Source of the DNA: [Clostridium] scindens
GTDB lineage: Bacteria; Bacillota; Clostridia; Lachnospirales; Lachnospiraceae
Assembly: GCF_019597925.1 (NCBI RefSeq)
Contig: NZ_CP080442.1
Coordinates: 2,212,001-2,276,000 of the forward strand
Reading direction: 5' to 3'
Length of the DNA stretch: 64,000 nt
A program made the position numbers and the translations under genes. Of this stretch, positions 8,471 through 16,940 are shown in pieces. Numbering within the stretch: position 1 is the first letter of the stretch; every line of letters starts with the position of its first letter. Under the pieces are notes generated by a model. That model was not told the DNA's origin. It searched no databases and saw only the letters and a list, made by a program, of their open reading frames with translations.

Positions 8471-9197
8471 ACTGGTTAAAATTGAATTTTATAAGCTGCG
8501 CCGTAAGAAACTCATTTGGCTTATGCTGCTATCTGCATTTGTTATGCCCTTCTTTGCCTTTCTGTATTTCGGTTATTTGGGCCAGACAGACATCGCCCCT
8601 GCCATCTTTTATAAATGGTCTGCTTTTGGATTTACGCTGTTCATTATCCTGCCGTTTATTTTAGGCTTATTTGGCACTATGCTCATGCACGACGAAAATA
8701 GATACGATATGCTAAAACAGCTTTGGATTGTTCCAGTAAGCAAAATGGGATATTTTTTCAGCAAGTTCTTCGTCGTGCTAATTTATTCTATCTGCTTTAT
8801 GCTTATAAATGCATTTGCTTCCGTATTATTCAGCGTAATTCCTAATTATGTATCATTTGACTGGGGCAGTATAATGTTCCTATTGGAAAGGTGCATCGAA
8901 ATTGCTGTACTAGCTGCATTTGCGGTCCTTCCAATCTTGGCAGTCTCTGCTTCGCAAAAAGGGTACCTTTTCCCTGTCGGCGTTACATTGGTTTATGTTT
9001 TTGCCGGATTTTTAATAACTCCGGTAAATTCCTTCTTGCACCCACTATCTTGCATTCTTGTTATTATCGCAAGAAATTGGGCAATTTCAGATCTTGCACT
9101 TCCACAGGCTCATATTCCTCTTGCATTTGCCAGCATATGCATATGGAGCATCCTATCAGTTTTACTTGCAAATATTAAATTAGGCAAGAGAAAGTGA
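8463..9197 (+). CDS. ABC-2 type permease of the peptide exporter (first subunit)
   Basis: This is a protein of about 244 aa with six predicted hydrophobic segments and a basic N-terminus (MLKLVKIEFYKLRRKK), as in LanE/LanG and BcrB permeases. I choose the TTG at 8463: AGGAGGTG lies at 8449-8456, six nt upstream. The GTG at 8454, which would extend the frame, sits inside this ribosome-binding site and cannot be used. The start overlaps the last codons of the ATPase gene. Confidence 0.8.
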   Translation: MLKLVKIEFYKLRRKKLIWLMLLSAFVMPFFAFLYFGYLGQTDIAPAIFYKWSAFGFTLFIILPFILGLFGTMLMHDENRYDMLKQLWIVPVSKMGYFFSKFFVVLIYSICFMLINAFASVLFSVIPNYVSFDWGSIMFLLERCIEIAVLAAFAVLPILAVSASQKGYLFPVGVTLVYVFAGFLITPVNSFLHPLSCILVIIARNWAISDLALPQAHIPLAFASICIWSILSVLLANIKLGKRK

Positions 9198-9206
9198 GGT
9201 GGAAAC

Positions 9207-9945
9207 ATGCGCATATTATTATGGGCGGAATTTCAAAAACTCCGTCGCTCCAATATAATTCTGTTCACTATTTTTGCAGCAATTTTAATAGCGGTTATTG
9301 TTTTTATATGCGGGCTGACAACTTTTTCCGACGACCAATTAACAGCAAATACCGTCGGCTGGTATATGACGATCACACAGGTACTGGCAACGATATTCGT
9401 TCTTCCTTCTGTAATCGCTCTTTTGGGAAGCTATATGATTTGCCGCGAAGAACAGGACGATACAATTAAGTCTTTGCGGCTTATTCCCATAAATGAAGCA
9501 AGATTGACCGTTGCAAAAATGATGGTTACTTTTATTTTCAGCGTTTTAGTCTATTTATTGCTCTTTATGATTACATTTTCAGCAGAGGCTGTTCTACACT
9601 TTTCCGATTTATCTTTCGGAATGATTCTTAATTTCTTGAAAATGTATCTTTTAGATGGTATCGGCGTGTTTCTGGCTGTTGCGCCTATTATTGCACTGGC
9701 GCCGTATTTAAAAAAAGAGTTACTGGCTCTCATTGGTATTAGCCGAAATATACTCATTTGCAGGAATGTTCATGAGCATGTCCAATATGCTGAAAACATT
9801 TTATCCTATTACAGCAATATTTGGTGTTTCCGGCTATTATGATACAGCAACTCAAGATTGGATTTATAGTTTCATTGTATTATTGGCATGCGGCTGTCTT
9901 TCGGTTCTTCTTTTGAATGGCTTAAACCATAAGAAGAAAGGATAG
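9207..9945 (+). pseudogene. ABC-2 type permease (second subunit), frameshifted
   Basis: The first frame (9207-9842) reads as a LanE/LanG-like permease (EFQKLRRSN start, several membrane helices) until about residue 175. It then turns into unlike sequence. The next frame (from about 9733 to the TAG at 9945) continues the fold with a last pair of hydrophobic segments and a lysine-rich end (NGLNHKKKG). Removing one G at about 9735-9736 joins ALI to VLAEIYSFAG and gives a normal-sized protein of about 245 aa. So a single-base insertion (real or a sequencing error) breaks the gene. Shine-Dalgarno GAGGTGG precedes the ATG. If the break is real, the exporter lacks one complete subunit. Confidence 0.8.
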
Positions 9946-9975
9946 GCGAGCAAGGAAGATTGAACCGGCTGCCTC

Positions 9976-10857
9976 TCAATTTCCTTTAGGCATATGGACC
10001 GTCAGCTGCGGATATGGTATCTCCACGCCATGCTCGTCAAGCGTCAGCTTGATGGTCTCCAAAAGCCGCCATCTGGTAGGCCAGAATTCCTCGTTCTTCA
10101 CCCATGCCCTGGCGCCGATCACGACGGCGCTGTCTGACAGATCATCCACAAACACCACGATCTCATCATCTTTCAGGATGCTCTCATCCTGGCGTATAAT
10201 ATTTTCAATCAGCATCTTCGCCTTTTTAAGATCCGCGCTGTAGGAAATGGATAGTTTCAGGTCCAGCCGCCTCTCATCCTTTGCCGTGGCATTGGTAAGG
10301 CTGTTGTTGGTCAGCATTCCGTTCGGTATCACGATCGTCTTGTTGTCAATGGTGCTGAGTTTAGTATAAAATATCTGAATTTCCTTAACGGTTCCTTCCT
10401 TTCCGTTGGAATCCTCAATGATGTAATCTCCCACTTCAAATGGCTTCAACAGAAGGATCAGCACTCCGCCGGCAAAGTTAGACAGGCTTCCTTGGAGGGC
10501 AAGGCCGATCGCCACGCCGCCGGATGCGATCAATGCCGCCACGGATGTGGTATCTACGCCAAATTTGGATGCAATGCTGAAGATAAGCAGAAAGTACAGC
10601 GCGAATTTTAACACGGAATCTACGAACTGCTCCACGCCTTTATCCGCGCTGGACCTCTCGATGGAACGCCTTACGATCTTGCGGATCCATTTGATCAGGA
10701 TCCGGCCGATAAAGAAGAATACCAGGGCCAGAAGAACCCGGATTCCAAAGCCGATCAGCGTCGGGATATTGTCTTGTATATATTGGGCAAAACGGCTGAC
10801 TTCTTTCACCGTCTGCTGGGTCACTTCGGTAACTTCGTTGGTCGTCTCTGTTGTCAT
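9976..10857 (-). CDS. Small-conductance mechanosensitive channel, MscS family
   Basis: This is a 293-aa membrane protein with three hydrophobic helices in the first ~130 residues. The third is glycine/alanine rich (ALIASGGVAIGLALQGS), as in the pore-lining TM3 of MscS. A beta-domain follows (KPFEVGDYIIE), then an alpha/beta cytoplasmic domain. It opens under membrane tension to release solutes during hypo-osmotic shock (family knowledge). The ATG follows a strong AGGAGG. It is the last gene of the minus-strand cluster running down from rplS and lies 17 nt behind pgeF. Confidence 0.9.
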   Translation of the reverse strand: MTTETTNEVTEVTQQTVKEVSRFAQYIQDNIPTLIGFGIRVLLALVFFFIGRILIKWIRKIVRRSIERSSADKGVEQFVDSVLKFALYFLLIFSIASKFGVDTTSVAALIASGGVAIGLALQGSLSNFAGGVLILLLKPFEVGDYIIEDSNGKEGTVKEIQIFYTKLSTIDNKTIVIPNGMLTNNSLTNATAKDERRLDLKLSISYSADLKKAKMLIENIIRQDESILKDDEIVVFVDDLSDSAVVIGARAWVKNEEFWPTRWRLLETIKLTLDEHGVEIPYPQLTVHMPKGN

Positions 10858-10874
10858 ATTTATCCTCCTTGTCT

Positions 10875-11708
10875 CTACTTTAAGGCAAGAAATGCGCTAA
10901 GATTGCCCCTCTTCTCTCCTGTAGCCCGGTGCGAGAACAGCACCTCCTGATTGCAATGGGTGCACAGGTTGGTAACCGCGAGATTCTCTCTGCGGATTCC
11001 CGTTTCCAGAAATACCTCTTCGTTGGCCCGCCACAGGTCCAGCTGGTACTTTCCATTTTCTTTTCTATAGAACAGTTTGGGCCAGACCGCCTCATTAAAG
11101 CTGTCTCGGAATCTGTCGATTACATCCTCGCTGACCTCATAGCAGTCCTGACAGATGGAGGGGCCGATGGCTGCAACGATATCTTCCGGCCTTGAGCCAT
11201 ATTCCCTCATCATAGCCTGCACGGTGACCTTTCCCATCTTGCCCACCGTTCCTCTCCATCCGGAATGGCTCAGGCCAATGGCCTTTTTTACCGGATCCAC
11301 CAGAAAGAGCGGCACGCAGTCCGCATAGAAGGTTACCAGGCAGATCCCCGGCACATTGGTCACCATGCCGTCCGTTTCCAGAAACCTCCGCCCTCTGTCT
11401 TCTGCCCGGACGACTGCCACATTGGTGGTGTGTGTCTGATGCGTGTAGGTCATATCCTCCGGCCGCACGCCGATGGCCGCCCCGATTCTGCGCCGATTCT
11501 CAGCCACCGCCTCAGGGTCGTCGCCCCTGGTGGTGCTGATGTTCATGGTGGCACAGCTGCCTGTGCTGACTCCTCCCAGTTTCGTCGAAAACCCATGCTT
11601 TACTGCGCCGGTTTCCTCAAGCAGCGGGTAGGAAAGGTATGGAACCCCATTTACCACATTCTCGTCAAATATATGTTCCTCATTCTTATAGGTTAAGCCT
11701 AATCTCAT
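10875..11708 (-). CDS. pgeF: PgeF/YlmD-type laccase-domain protein
   Basis: This 277-aa protein of the YfiH/PgeF/YlmD family shows the metal-site motifs TYTHQTHT (about residues 97-104), YADCVPLF (about 146-153) and LSHSGWRG (about 164-171), and a later CYEVSEDV. Relatives were long annotated as polyphenol oxidases. They act as purine nucleoside phosphorylases/adenosine deaminases, and in E. coli as an editing hydrolase for mis-incorporated muropeptide residues. Which activity applies here is unknown. It sits between yraN and mscS in the rnhB region. Confidence 0.85.
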   Translation of the reverse strand: MRLGLTYKNEEHIFDENVVNGVPYLSYPLLEETGAVKHGFSTKLGGVSTGSCATMNISTTRGDDPEAVAENRRRIGAAIGVRPEDMTYTHQTHTTNVAVVRAEDRGRRFLETDGMVTNVPGICLVTFYADCVPLFLVDPVKKAIGLSHSGWRGTVGKMGKVTVQAMMREYGSRPEDIVAAIGPSICQDCYEVSEDVIDRFRDSFNEAVWPKLFYRKENGKYQLDLWRANEEVFLETGIRRENLAVTNLCTHCNQEVLFSHRATGEKRGNLSAFLALK

Positions 11709-11732
11709 GATTCTATCCTCTTCCTTGTCATG

Positions 11733-12089
11733 CTAGCCAATATAGTCAAACGCGTTCTTGTATAAAGTGATCTCGTCTCCTTCTATGCTGACCACGTCAA
11801 AACGGCATTCGATTCCCTGAAGTCCCTTAGCGGCAAGGTAGTACAGGGCGCATTTTGAGATGATTCTCTGCTTCTTTTCATCCACGGCCTCTGCCGGATG
11901 TCCGCTTCCCGGGCCGCTGCGGTATTTTACCTCGCAGAATACGAGGCATTTTCCGTCTCTTGCTATAATGTCAATCTCGCCCATCCTGCACCGGAAGTTA
12001 TACTCCTGTATTACATATCCTTTGGCTTCCAGGTAAGCGCCGGCCTTTCTTTCATATTCTGTGCCGATCTTTCGTGTATTGTATCCCAT
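11733..12089 (-). CDS. YraN-family endonuclease-like protein
   Basis: This 118-aa protein of the UPF0102/YraN family has a Holliday-junction-resolvase-like core, with the signature GEIDIIARDG at about residues 37-46 and EVKYR at about 53-57. Those acidic and lysine residues correspond to the PD-(D/E)XK active site. Function in cells is not well settled. It is commonly found next to rnhB, as here (18-nt gap). Confidence 0.9.
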   Translation of the reverse strand: MGYNTRKIGTEYERKAGAYLEAKGYVIQEYNFRCRMGEIDIIARDGKCLVFCEVKYRSGPGSGHPAEAVDEKKQRIISKCALYYLAAKGLQGIECRFDVVSIEGDEITLYKNAFDYIG

Positions 12090-12107
12090 ACTGCCGCCTT
12101 CTTCTCG

Positions 12108-12767
12108 CTATACAAAGTTCTTAATAAATGTAGCCCTGTGGATCGGGGAGGGCCCCAATTCCCTAATTCCCGCAATGTGCGCCTTTGTCCCATATCCCTT
12201 ATTGCTGGCAAAGTCGTAGCCCGGCAGCACCTGGTCATATTCTACCATCAGCCTGTCCCTGGTTACTTTTGCGATAATGCTGGCCGCCGCTATGGAAACG
12301 CTTTTGGCATCTCCCTTGATGATCGGGACTTGCGGGATGGCCACCTGCGGGATGGTAACGGCATCATTCAGCAGGATATCCGGCTGCACCTTAAGATTGG
12401 AGATCGCCATGCGCATTGCCTCATATGTGGCCTGCAGGATATTGATCTCATCGATCCTGGCCGGTCCTACGATGCCGATGCCTGTGGCAACCGCCCTCTC
12501 CATAATCTCCTCATACAGCGCCTCCCGCTTCTTTTCCGAGAGTTTCTTGGAATCATTCAGATACAGGATCGGATTGTCTTTAGGCAGGATCACCGCGCCT
12601 GCCACAACTGGCCCTGCAAGCGGCCCCCTGCCTACTTCATCAATTCCGCATATATACTGGCACGCCCCGTATTCCTTCTCATATACGCTCATAGCCTCGG
12701 TGCGCGCCCGTTCCTTTTCCAGCCTCTCCTGCTGCTTTCTAAGCCTTTCCTCTTCCCGTTTATTCAT
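12108..12767 (-). CDS. rnhB: Ribonuclease HII
   Basis: This 219-aa enzyme removes RNA from DNA hybrids and single ribonucleotides from DNA. The N-terminal extension is very charged (MNKREEERLRKQQ). The catalytic segment GIDEVGRGPLAGPVV supplies the DE pair, and later acidic residues lie in NDSKKLSEKKRE and in the DA and YDQVLPGYDF regions. The start overlaps the end of the signal-peptidase gene by 8 nt. Confidence 0.95.
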   Translation of the reverse strand: MNKREEERLRKQQERLEKERARTEAMSVYEKEYGACQYICGIDEVGRGPLAGPVVAGAVILPKDNPILYLNDSKKLSEKKREALYEEIMERAVATGIGIVGPARIDEINILQATYEAMRMAISNLKVQPDILLNDAVTIPQVAIPQVPIIKGDAKSVSIAAASIIAKVTRDRLMVEYDQVLPGYDFASNKGYGTKAHIAGIRELGPSPIHRATFIKNFV

Positions 12768-13329
12768 GCTTGATCACTCCCATTTTATCAAATGGATAGA
12801 TGCGGATCCAGGCTCTTCCCATCAGGTCCTTCCTCTTCAGAATTCCTACGCTTGGATCCCGGCTGTCAGAACTGTGGTTCCGGTTGTCCCCCAGGACAAA
12901 ATACTCATCCTCTCCCAGGGTGATCGGCTCGGCAGCAATTCCCGCCGACTCCATTACTTCCGCGCCATAAATGTCGCCTGCAAGCTGTTCCCCATTGATA
13001 TACGTATACCCGTCGATCACCTGGACCGTCTCTCCAGGAAGTCCGATGATGCGCTTGATATAGTATGTATTTTCCTCATATTTATAAGGAAATACGATAA
13101 TATCATACCGCTTCGGCTCCTTGAAATGATAGGTCAGCTTATCTACGATCAAGTTGTCTCCATTGCTCAGCGTCGTCTCCATGGATGAGCCGCTGACTCT
13201 TGTTCTCTGCCCTACAAAAGTGATAATCAAGTAAGTAAGGCCAATGATAATCAGTATATATAGAAGCCATCCTCCCAGTTCCCGGAAAATGCTTCTTTCT
13301 TTCGTCTCTTCTCTTGTGCGTCTTGCCAT
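12760..13329 (-). CDS. lepB: Type I signal peptidase
   Basis: This S26-family membrane protease has one N-terminal anchor (WLLYILIIIGLTYLIITF), box B SGSSMETTL with the nucleophile Ser, the KRIIGLPGE box with the general-base Lys, and the GDNRNHSSDSRD box. I prefer the ATG at 13329 (189 aa), preceded by AAAGGGG. A longer GTG-started frame to 13371 overlaps the end of rbgA and has a poor ribosome site, but it cannot be excluded. It is one of two signal peptidases flanking rbgA and very probably handles secreted proteins such as the two surface proteins further right. Confidence 0.9.
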   Translation of the reverse strand: MARRTREETKERSIFRELGGWLLYILIIIGLTYLIITFVGQRTRVSGSSMETTLSNGDNLIVDKLTYHFKEPKRYDIIVFPYKYEENTYYIKRIIGLPGETVQVIDGYTYINGEQLAGDIYGAEVMESAGIAAEPITLGEDEYFVLGDNRNHSSDSRDPSVGILKRKDLMGRAWIRIYPFDKMGVIKHE

Positions 13330-13367
13330 CTGCTGCAATCCCCTTTCTGACTCCTCACTAGATTCTA

Positions 13368-14216
13368 TCACACTTCCTGCGGATATTCCAGTGTAAGCCT
13401 TCCCAGTTTTCCATTCCGGAAATCATCCAGCAAAAGGAGTGCCGCCTTTTCCGTGTCCAGCTCGCTGCCCTTCAAGAGACAGTTTCTGCTTCTTGCGATG
13501 CCGGCAAGCAGGACGTAGGCGTCGTCTGATGGTTCCACGCCATATTTTTCTTCCAGCACGCCCGGATAGTTCGCGTTCAGGAACTTGATCAGCTCGGCTG
13601 CCAGTTCTTCCGTATTCAGGATCTCGTCTTTGATGGAGCCGATAAAGGCCAGTCTCAGTCCCACTTCCTGATCTTCAAACTTCGGCCAGAGGATTCCCGG
13701 CGTATCCAGAAGTTCCACCTGCTTATTCAGGCGGATCCACTGCTTACCCTTGGTTACTCCCGGCTTGTTCCCGGTCTTTGCGCAGGCCTTCCCCGCCAGC
13801 GCATTGATAAAGGTGGATTTCCCCACATTGGGAATTCCCACTACCATGGCCCTAACCGGACGGTTGAGGATCCCTCTCTTCCGGTCCCGTTCCATCTTCT
13901 CTTTGCAGGCCTCCTGGATAACGCCCTGGATGGACTTTAATCCGCCGCCTTTTTTGGAGTTCACTTTGACAACGAAGAACCCCTTCTCCCTGAAGTATTC
14001 CGCCCAGGCATCATTCCACTTATCCTCTGCCAGATCGGCCTTATTCAGAAGAATCAGCCTCGACTTGTTCTTACCCAATTCATCAATATCCGGATTCCTG
14101 CTGCTCACCGGAATTCTGGCGTCCACCAGCTCGATTACCAGATCAATTAATTTTATATTCTCCTGCATCATACGCTTTGCTTTTGTCATATGACCCGGAT
14201 ACCATTGAAAATGCAT
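13368..14216 (-). CDS. rbgA: Ribosome biogenesis GTPase RbgA (YlqF)
   Basis: This is a 282-aa circularly permuted GTPase: the G4 motif NKAD (about residue 58) comes before G1 GIPNVGKST (about 128) and G3 DTPG (about 172). The N-terminal WYPGHMTKAKR is the family hallmark. It assists late 50S subunit assembly in Firmicutes. It sits between two signal-peptidase genes, an order common in Clostridia. Confidence 0.95.
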   Translation of the reverse strand: MHFQWYPGHMTKAKRMMQENIKLIDLVIELVDARIPVSSRNPDIDELGKNKSRLILLNKADLAEDKWNDAWAEYFREKGFFVVKVNSKKGGGLKSIQGVIQEACKEKMERDRKRGILNRPVRAMVVGIPNVGKSTFINALAGKACAKTGNKPGVTKGKQWIRLNKQVELLDTPGILWPKFEDQEVGLRLAFIGSIKDEILNTEELAAELIKFLNANYPGVLEEKYGVEPSDDAYVLLAGIARSRNCLLKGSELDTEKAALLLLDDFRNGKLGRLTLEYPQEV

Positions 14217-14227
14217 ACATTATCTCC

Positions 14228-14821
14228 TTATCTAATCAATCCAAAATCTTTCTTCGGGGATATGGTAAGCCATGCTTTCCCATATATATACTCCCGCTTT
14301 ACATTGCCCACATCCGCATTCCTGCTGTCCTCGCTATTCTGGCGGTCATCCCCCAGCACAAAATACTCATCTCCTGCCAGATGTATCTTCTCATTGGCAA
14401 TTCCCACATCGTCTATATCCGTCGTCTTATAATCCTCTTCCAGCTTCTCCCCGTCAATATAGATCCGGTTCTCGATAATCTCAACCGTCTCTCCCGGAAG
14501 CCCTACGATTCTTTTGATGTAATAGTGGGCATTTTCATTCCCTTTGGGCTTGAATACGATAATATCGCCTCTTTTGGGAGTCGTGGCATTGTATACGATA
14601 CGGTTCACAAGGACGACATCGCCATTATGAAGCACCGGGTTCATAGAATCCCCTACGGTGCTGACTCTCTGGCCGAAATACCAGACAGCCACGAAAGCCA
14701 GAAGGCATACGATGGCAATCTTGAATATCCAGATTCCGACAGCCGGAAGATATTCAAGGTTGATGCGGATTCTTTTTCTTCTTGGCCTTGAAAATCCCAG
14801 GCCCTTTCGTCTTCGTCTCAT
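14228..14821 (-). CDS. lepB: Type I signal peptidase (second copy)
   Basis: This 197-aa S26 peptidase has a very basic N-terminus (MRRRRKG...RKRIRI), a single anchor helix, box VGDSMNPVL with the nucleophile Ser, KRIVGLPGE with the catalytic Lys, and GDDRQNSEDSRN. It is clearly a paralogue of the copy at 12760 but not a recent duplicate. The AAGGGG ribosome site lies directly behind the rplS terminator, so expression needs read-through or a promoter hidden in the terminator region. Confidence 0.93.
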   Translation of the reverse strand: MRRRRKGLGFSRPRRKRIRINLEYLPAVGIWIFKIAIVCLLAFVAVWYFGQRVSTVGDSMNPVLHNGDVVLVNRIVYNATTPKRGDIIVFKPKGNENAHYYIKRIVGLPGETVEIIENRIYIDGEKLEEDYKTTDIDDVGIANEKIHLAGDEYFVLGDDRQNSEDSRNADVGNVKREYIYGKAWLTISPKKDFGLIR

Positions 14822-14830
14822 ATTTTCCCC

Positions 14831-14874
14831 TTAAAACAGAAAAAGGACAATATACAATATGTACTTGTCCTTTT
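14831..14874 (-). terminator. Terminator behind rplS
   Basis: On the minus strand AAAAGGACAA (14865-14874 arm) pairs with TTGTCCTTTT (14841-14850 arm). The T-rich tract TTTTTCTGTTTT follows. It lies 12 nt after the rplS stop and separates it from the lepB-rbgA group. Confidence 0.8.
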
Positions 14875-14885
14875 CTCATTGTCTC

Positions 14886-15233
14886 TTATTTTACTAATTC
14901 TTTTACTTTGGCTCTCTTGCCGACACGGTCTCTTAAGTAGTTCAGTTTCGCTCTTCTTACCTTACCTCTTCTAACTACTTCGACTCTCTCAACATTTGGT
15001 GAGTGTACCGGCCAAGTCTTCTCAACACCGATTCCGTTAGAATTCTTTCTTACGGTAAATGTCTCTCTTGCTCCGCCGCCCTGTCTCTTCAGTACGGTTC
15101 CCTCAAATACCTGGATTCTCTCGCGAGCGCCTTCTTTGATCTTTCCGTATACCTTTACCGTATCTCCAACATGGAACTCCGGAGCCTGCTCTTTTAACTG
15201 CTCGGCTTCAATATTCTTAATAATATCGTTCAT
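14886..15233 (-). CDS. rplS: 50S ribosomal protein L19
   Basis: This is a 115-aa protein, normal length. The family signature is visible: HVGDTVKVYGKIKEG, RIQVFEGTVL and the RRGKVRRAKLNYLRDR end. It lies at the 30S-50S interface. The AGGAGGT ribosome site is strong. It is the last gene of the ffh-trmD set and is followed by a terminator. Confidence 0.98.
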   Translation of the reverse strand: MNDIIKNIEAEQLKEQAPEFHVGDTVKVYGKIKEGARERIQVFEGTVLKRQGGGARETFTVRKNSNGIGVEKTWPVHSPNVERVEVVRRGKVRRAKLNYLRDRVGKRAKVKELVK

Positions 15234-15313
15234 TCTGTGTGACCTCCTTATTTACTTGGATGTTCTTAATACATGCGTACCAGAGGACCATCTCTCTCTT
15301 CACAACATGCTAT

Positions 15314-15342
15314 AGTTTAGCATATTTATCAATCTATTGCAA
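15314..15342 (-). promoter_or_regulatory. Possible internal promoter for rplS
   Basis: On the minus strand TTGCAA (15337-15342), a 17-nt spacer and TGC-TAAACT (extended -10, 15314-15319) lie over the trmD stop. The 80-nt leader up to the rplS start also holds a short TGCTA/TAGCA inverted pair. It may contain the autoregulatory L19 leader known in Firmicutes, which I cannot verify by eye. Confidence 0.35.
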
Positions 15343-16063
15343 GACTTTTCTTGGCAATTTCCAGTTCTTTCTCCGTCAGATTCGCCTTTTCAAGCAGATC
15401 CGGCCGGTTCTTTGCCGTGCGTATGATGGACTGTTCCCTTCTCCATGCTTCGATGTTGGCATGATGCCCGGAGAGAAGCACCTGAGGCACCTGCTTCTCA
15501 TGCCATATCTCCGGCCTCGAATACTGGGGATACTCCAGCAGATTGTCCTGGAAGCTTTCGAACTCTGCGGACACATCATTATGCAGCACGCCGGGCACCA
15601 GCCTTGAGATGGCATCTACCATGATCATTGCAGGCAACTCGCCTCCGGTCAGCACATAATCGCCTATGGACACATAATCTGTCACGATCTCTTCCAGTAC
15701 CCTCTCGTCGATGCCTTCGTAATGTCCGCACAATAGCACCAGTTCTTCTTCCCTGGCATACTCCTCGGCCATCGTCTGGCAGAACGTCCTGCCCTGGGGC
15801 GACAGATACACGACTCGCGGACGCTTCCCGCTTTTCTGGCAGATTGCCTCATAGGTCTGATAGACCGGCTCCGCCTGCATCAGCATCCCGGCCCCGCCTC
15901 CATAGGGATAGTCGTCCACGCTGTTGTGCTTATTATACGCATAATCTCTTATATTAACCGCGTCAATGCTAAGCAGGCCCTTTTCTATCGCCCTGCCGGT
16001 AATGCTGGTGTTCAGGCCATTCATTACCATGTCAGGAAATAACGTCATAATATAAAAATGCAT
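15329..16063 (-). CDS. trmD: tRNA (guanine-N1-)-methyltransferase TrmD
   Basis: This 244-aa SPOUT methyltransferase makes m1G37 in tRNAs and prevents +1 frameshifting. It shows the start MHFYIMTLFPDM, the knot motifs YPYGGGAGM, LLCGHYEGIDERV and SIGDYVLTGGELPA, and the C-terminal RPEIW-type substrate motif. It sits in the standard rimM-trmD-rplS order. Confidence 0.97.
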   Translation of the reverse strand: MHFYIMTLFPDMVMNGLNTSITGRAIEKGLLSIDAVNIRDYAYNKHNSVDDYPYGGGAGMLMQAEPVYQTYEAICQKSGKRPRVVYLSPQGRTFCQTMAEEYAREEELVLLCGHYEGIDERVLEEIVTDYVSIGDYVLTGGELPAMIMVDAISRLVPGVLHNDVSAEFESFQDNLLEYPQYSRPEIWHEKQVPQVLLSGHHANIEAWRREQSIIRTAKNRPDLLEKANLTEKELEIAKKSLAID

Positions 16064-16110
16064 GTTTCCTATCTCCTTAAATCACTTCGTCTATGCCTTT
16101 GACCGCAGGC

Positions 16111-16617
16111 TTATACAAGGCCTGCCATCACATGAATCTTCATCTGCCTGCCGGGGATGTCCACCTCCAGGATACACTCCTTGATCGCCGGAACCAGCAC
16201 TTCCCCGCCATCAGATCGCTCGATCACATAGACATCATTGGCGCCTGTCTCCATTACATCCTTAAGGGTCCCAAATTCTTCCCCTTCATCCGTGATGACC
16301 TTCATGCCGATCATATCGGCAATGAAATATTCATCCTCTTCCAGTTCTACCGCGTCTTCGCGCTTTACATAAAGCGGACATCTCTTATATCTTTCTACAT
16401 CGTTTATATTATCAATGCCTTTAAACTTCAGGATGACAAACTGTTTAAAAAATTTCACCCCTTCGATCTCCAAAGACAATGTCTCTTTCCCTGTATCCAG
16501 CATCACATCCTTCAGTTCCCTGAATCTCTGCGCGTCATCCGTGGTCGGAAACACTTTGACCTCCCCGCGGATTCCATGCGTAGACGTAATGACGCCAACC
16601 TGTAATAACTCTTCCAT
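16111..16617 (-). CDS. rimM: Ribosome maturation factor RimM
   Basis: This 168-aa protein has an N-terminal RimM barrel (VGVITSTHGIRGEVKVFPTTDD) and a C-terminal PRC-barrel (EEDEYFIADMIGMKV, PAIKECILEVDI). It helps mature the head of the 30S subunit by binding S19. It is followed by trmD after 47 nt and separated from khpA by a short palindromic repeat. Confidence 0.96.
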   Translation of the reverse strand: MEELLQVGVITSTHGIRGEVKVFPTTDDAQRFRELKDVMLDTGKETLSLEIEGVKFFKQFVILKFKGIDNINDVERYKRCPLYVKREDAVELEEDEYFIADMIGMKVITDEGEEFGTLKDVMETGANDVYVIERSDGGEVLVPAIKECILEVDIPGRQMKIHVMAGLV

Positions 16618-16633
16618 ATGAATCTCCTCTTTC

Positions 16634-16673
16634 CGGGACGAATAAGGACAGGCCTGTCCCCAAGTCTGTCCCG
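16634..16673. repeat. REP-like palindrome between rimM and khpA
   Basis: A perfect 14-bp palindrome GGACAGGCCTGTCC (16646-16659) is nested in an outer CGGGAC/GTCCCG pair (16634-16673), with a further TGTCCC copy. GGGACAG-type palindromes of this kind recur as dispersed intergenic repeats in many Clostridia. Only one copy is seen in this window. Confidence 0.55.
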
Positions 16674-16685
16674 CTCATATTCGTA

Positions 16686-16937
16686 TTAATCCATGATATC
16701 TACGATAACTTTCTTATCTTCCTTCGCAGCCGCTGCCTTTACCACAGAGCGGATTGCTTTGGCGATACGTCCCTGCTTTCCAATCACCTTGCCCATATCG
16801 GAATCGGCAACATGTACTTCCAGGATCGTCGTCTTCTTATCCTCGCGCTCATTGACAACAACGCTGTCAGGATCGTCGACCAGCGCTTTCGCGATAACCT
16901 CAACTAATTCTTTCATATCGTGCACCTCCAAAGGCAT
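16686..16937 (-). CDS. khpA: KH-domain RNA-binding protein KhpA (YlqC)
   Basis: This is an 83-aa single-KH protein with the loop GKVIGKQGRIAKAIRSVV at residues ~49-66. KhpA forms a complex with KhpB and binds many RNAs, with effects on cell division in streptococci (family knowledge). It lies 3 nt after rpsP, the conserved rpsP-khpA-rimM order. Confidence 0.95.
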   Translation of the reverse strand: MPLEVHDMKELVEVIAKALVDDPDSVVVNEREDKKTTILEVHVADSDMGKVIGKQGRIAKAIRSVVKAAAAKEDKKVIVDIMD

Positions 16938-16940
16938 GTC

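Noticed and set aside
10049..10900. Plus-strand frames opposite mscS and other minus-strand genes
   Set aside because: They are mirror frames of well-conserved genes, with no ribosome sites and no recognisable protein features.
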